DNA of 14,998 bases from Opitutaceae bacterium (GTDB lineage Bacteria > Verrucomicrobiota > Verrucomicrobiae > Opitutales > Opitutaceae): NCBI GenBank assembly GCA_031266495.1, contig JAISAX010000771.1, forward strand, positions 1 through 14,998, written 5' to 3'. The notes under the pieces are model-generated. The model worked only from the letters and a program-made list of their open reading frames with translations, was not told where the DNA came from and ran no database searches. Shown here in pieces: positions 12,940-14,998 of the stretch. The position numbers were made by a program, and so were the translations under genes. Position 1 is the first letter of the stretch. The number at the start of each line of letters is the position of its first letter.

Positions 12940-14948
12940 ATTTCAGGTTCTCCGGTTCTTTCTTCGTGAATTTGTCCGTCGTCGGAGGCGTCGTTCTGTT
13001 TTTCCCCGAGGAGGCGGAAGAGCGCCCGCAGGTCGCGAAAGCCGCCCCAGAGGAACCAGACGATGGTGGCGCTGCCGACGAGAGCGCTGAGGAGGATGAC
13101 GAACAGCCAGAATCCGGCCCAGGCATTTTTGCTGAAGCCGATGGTCAGGCCGAGCACGGTGCCAAGGACAAACACCAGCGTCCAGAAACCGGTCCAGCCG
13201 AGCTTGAAGAAATAGATGATGTTGTCGCCGCGAGTGAAATTGCCGGTGAAGCCGAGGAGTTTTTTCCAGCGGGGCAAACCGTCGGGGTGCGGCGCGCCGC
13301 TTCCCGCCACCGCCTCCCCGTCGCCGGTGGCGGTGGCATGGCGACCCCGGTGGAGCATGCGTTCGAGGTCGAAAGGTTTTGTTTTTTTGCAGGCGAGCAG
13401 GGAAACGGCCACGTAGCCGACGATGCTCGTGCCGTAGGCGATCATGGCCAGCCAGGCGCCGTTGACCGGAAACTTCGGCGCGAGGGCGACGAGGGCGGGA
13501 ATGCGCGGCCAGGCGGCTTGTAACGAGATCCCGATGACAGCGACCGCGCAACCGGCGATCATCGCGGTCCAGGCTCCGGCGGTGGCGCCGCGCCTCCAAT
13601 AAAACCCTCCGACAATCGCGGCGCCGGAACCGCCGAGGTAGATCGTGCCCGTCAGCAGGAAATACATGAACAGGTAGTCGCGCAGCGGAAACCAGGCGCT
13701 CCAGCAGAAGGCGAAGACGGCGACAAACACGATGGAGAGACGCAGGAGGCGGATGTGCGCCCGGGGCGAGAGCGGCGGCTTGTTCTTGCGAAAGGGCAGG
13801 ATGACGTCCTGCACGAAAATGGCGCCCCAGGAGTGCAGGCAGGAGTCGTCGGTGGAGATGGCGGCCATGGCCATGGACGCGGCCAGCAGCCCGACAATGC
13901 CCGCGGGCAGGAGCGCGACGAGGGTGACGGGCACGGTCATCTGCCTGGCAATCTGCGGTTCTCCAATCGCGCCGACAGTCGTGGTAACCGTTGTCTGGAT
14001 ACCGGCGAAACCGGCGTGGTGCATGACAACCCAGGCGCCGATGGGCAGGATCATGAGCATGAGGTAGGTGACGCCGTTGCGCCATTCGGCGAGCACGCGG
14101 GCCATCTTGGCCTCGTGGGGGGTGCGGGCGGCGGCGTTGTAGCCCTGCGAGCCTTGCCAGCCGAGGCAGTTGTAAAACAGTTTGAAGGCGAAGATGGCGA
14201 AAAACCAGAAATTGAAGTCGCCGATTTTTTGCTGGTCGAAGGGATCGAGCATGGATTCGCCGGGGGCGGCGGCGGAGAGCGCCTCGACCGTATCTCCCCA
14301 GCCGATACGCCGGAAAATCGCGATCATCAGGATGAAGAAGACGATGTTGACGAACTGCGCCTGGAAAAAATCGGTGACCATCACGGCGATCATTCCTCCG
14401 AAAAAAACCAGCGCCAGCGCGAGGCCGAGAAACACCGCCATGACGAGCATGAGGGTGCGGCACTGAAAGCCGGCGATGGCCACGGTCTCCGGCAGCCCGC
14501 AGAAATAGATGAAGAAGTTGGCGACGATCCCCGGAAACACGCCGTAGTTGAGAATCCCCGACACCTGGCACATGATGCCGGAAAAAACCCGGAAGTTTTT
14601 CGAGTAACGCATCTCGAAAAACTGCGCCATGGTGAGCGCGCGCGTCTCGCGGTAACGGTAGGCCACCCATCCGCTCATGGCCACGATCATGCCGACCGGG
14701 GCGAGCATCATGCCCCACCAGAAGGCGGCGAAACCGGCCTGGTAAAATTTCTCGAAGTTGGCGATGAGGCTGGCCACACCGAAGGCGGTCATGCCTTCGG
14801 AAAGCGTCAGCAAATACCGTCCGGCGCCGCGGTTGCCGGCCAGAAAACCGGAAACACTGCGGGTGTACCTGCGCGTCCACACCGCAATGCCCGCGAGCGC
14901 AAGCAGGGCGGCGGCGACAATGAGCCAGTCAACGGGAGCGAGGTTCAT
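12936..14948 (-). CDS. Sodium:solute symporter (SSS family)
   Basis: 670 residues with about 13-15 membrane segments. It should import an organic solute (often a sugar, sugar acid or amino acid) driven by the sodium gradient. Family features include the N-terminal DWLIVAAALLAL segment, GRYLLTLSEGMTAFGVASLIANFEKFYQAG-like residues 43-70, a GLLAASMAMAAISTDDSCLHSWGAIFVQDV stretch (the conserved region after TM8 with Ser/Thr likely near the sodium site), and WRRGATAGAWTAMIAG. A cytoplasmic loop (about 535-570) is poorly conserved, and one or two further TM helices lie toward the C-terminus, giving a length above the common 500-550. Its stop overlaps the start of the large exported protein gene (ATGA), so the two are co-translated. 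Upstream, the minus strand has a possible end of another gene (TAG at 14967-14969), too short to judge. The substrate is unknown. Confidence 0.92.
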   Translation of the reverse strand: MNLAPVDWLIVAAALLALAGIAVWTRRYTRSVSGFLAGNRGAGRYLLTLSEGMTAFGVASLIANFEKFYQAGFAAFWWGMMLAPVGMIVAMSGWVAYRYRETRALTMAQFFEMRYSKNFRVFSGIMCQVSGILNYGVFPGIVANFFIYFCGLPETVAIAGFQCRTLMLVMAVFLGLALALVFFGGMIAVMVTDFFQAQFVNIVFFILMIAIFRRIGWGDTVEALSAAAPGESMLDPFDQQKIGDFNFWFFAIFAFKLFYNCLGWQGSQGYNAAARTPHEAKMARVLAEWRNGVTYLMLMILPIGAWVVMHHAGFAGIQTTVTTTVGAIGEPQIARQMTVPVTLVALLPAGIVGLLAASMAMAAISTDDSCLHSWGAIFVQDVILPFRKNKPPLSPRAHIRLLRLSIVFVAVFAFCWSAWFPLRDYLFMYFLLTGTIYLGGSGAAIVGGFYWRRGATAGAWTAMIAGCAVAVIGISLQAAWPRIPALVALAPKFPVNGAWLAMIAYGTSIVGYVAVSLLACKKTKPFDLERMLHRGRHATATGDGEAVAGSGAPHPDGLPRWKKLLGFTGNFTRGDNIIYFFKLGWTGFWTLVFVLGTVLGLTIGFSKNAWAGFWLFVILLSALVGSATIVWFLWGGFRDLRALFRLLGEKQNDASDDGQIHEERTGEPEI

Positions 14949-14998
14949 GTTGTAGCGGGTGGCGGACTACCGGTAGCGGGCGGGATGCGAAGCGGCGG

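Noticed and set aside
12943..14880. Minus-strand open frame of 645 codons
   Set aside because: Out-of-frame shadow of the symporter, rich in Arg, His and Pro, with no membrane segments.
14949..14998. C-terminus of a further minus-strand gene (TAG at 14967-14969)
   Set aside because: Only nine codons are visible and the frame cannot be judged from so little.

Overview
The window looks like a chromosomal segment of a high-GC Gram-negative bacterium, most likely Verrucomicrobiota and plausibly Opitutaceae. That placement is an inference from gene content: a Kdo-activating LPS enzyme (KdsB), a Bacteroidetes/Verrucomicrobia-type ParC, a Tat-exported DUF362 protein beside a NapH-like ferredoxin protein, and a sodium:solute symporter translationally coupled to a very large exported protein. 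Shine-Dalgarno sequences are mostly absent, and the spacers are full of short palindromes and tandem repeats. No marker gene proves the phylum.

Left part (1-3480, minus strand). Four co-directional genes run leftward: a membrane S component of an ECF vitamin/nucleobase transporter, a type I phosphoribosyltransferase overlapping it by 20 bp, a Tat-signal DUF362 protein, and a NapH/NosR-like polytopic ferredoxin protein that runs off the left edge. The first two suggest uptake and phosphoribosylation of a small base-like compound. The last two suggest a membrane-associated electron-transfer pair. The spacer between the last two holds a 260-bp imperfect palindrome with paired hairpins, and the spacer between PRT and DUF362 holds an AT-rich periodic repeat.

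Middle (3481-8150). A divergent AraC-family regulator carries 16 consecutive G inside its coding region, between sensor and DNA-binding domains, making it a candidate phase-variable gene. It converges on parC (topoisomerase IV subunit A). Upstream of parC, beyond a strong intrinsic terminator, is kdsB, and divergent from kdsB is a gene for the phosphocarrier HPr.

Right part (8151-14998). A repeat-rich spacer (18-G tract, two CACGTG-centred palindromes, tandem repeats) leads into a relic of phage tail genes (tail-assembly/tape-measure-like) bounded by hairpins. Then comes a two-gene minus-strand operon in which an SSS-family symporter overlaps (ATGA) a 1242-residue exported protein. That protein has an N-terminal galactose-binding-like module and a large helical domain, probably acting on a glycan whose product the symporter imports.

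Most of the window is ordinary core metabolism. The least explained items are the large palindrome, the G-tract in the regulator, the S-component/PRT pair, and the large exported protein.
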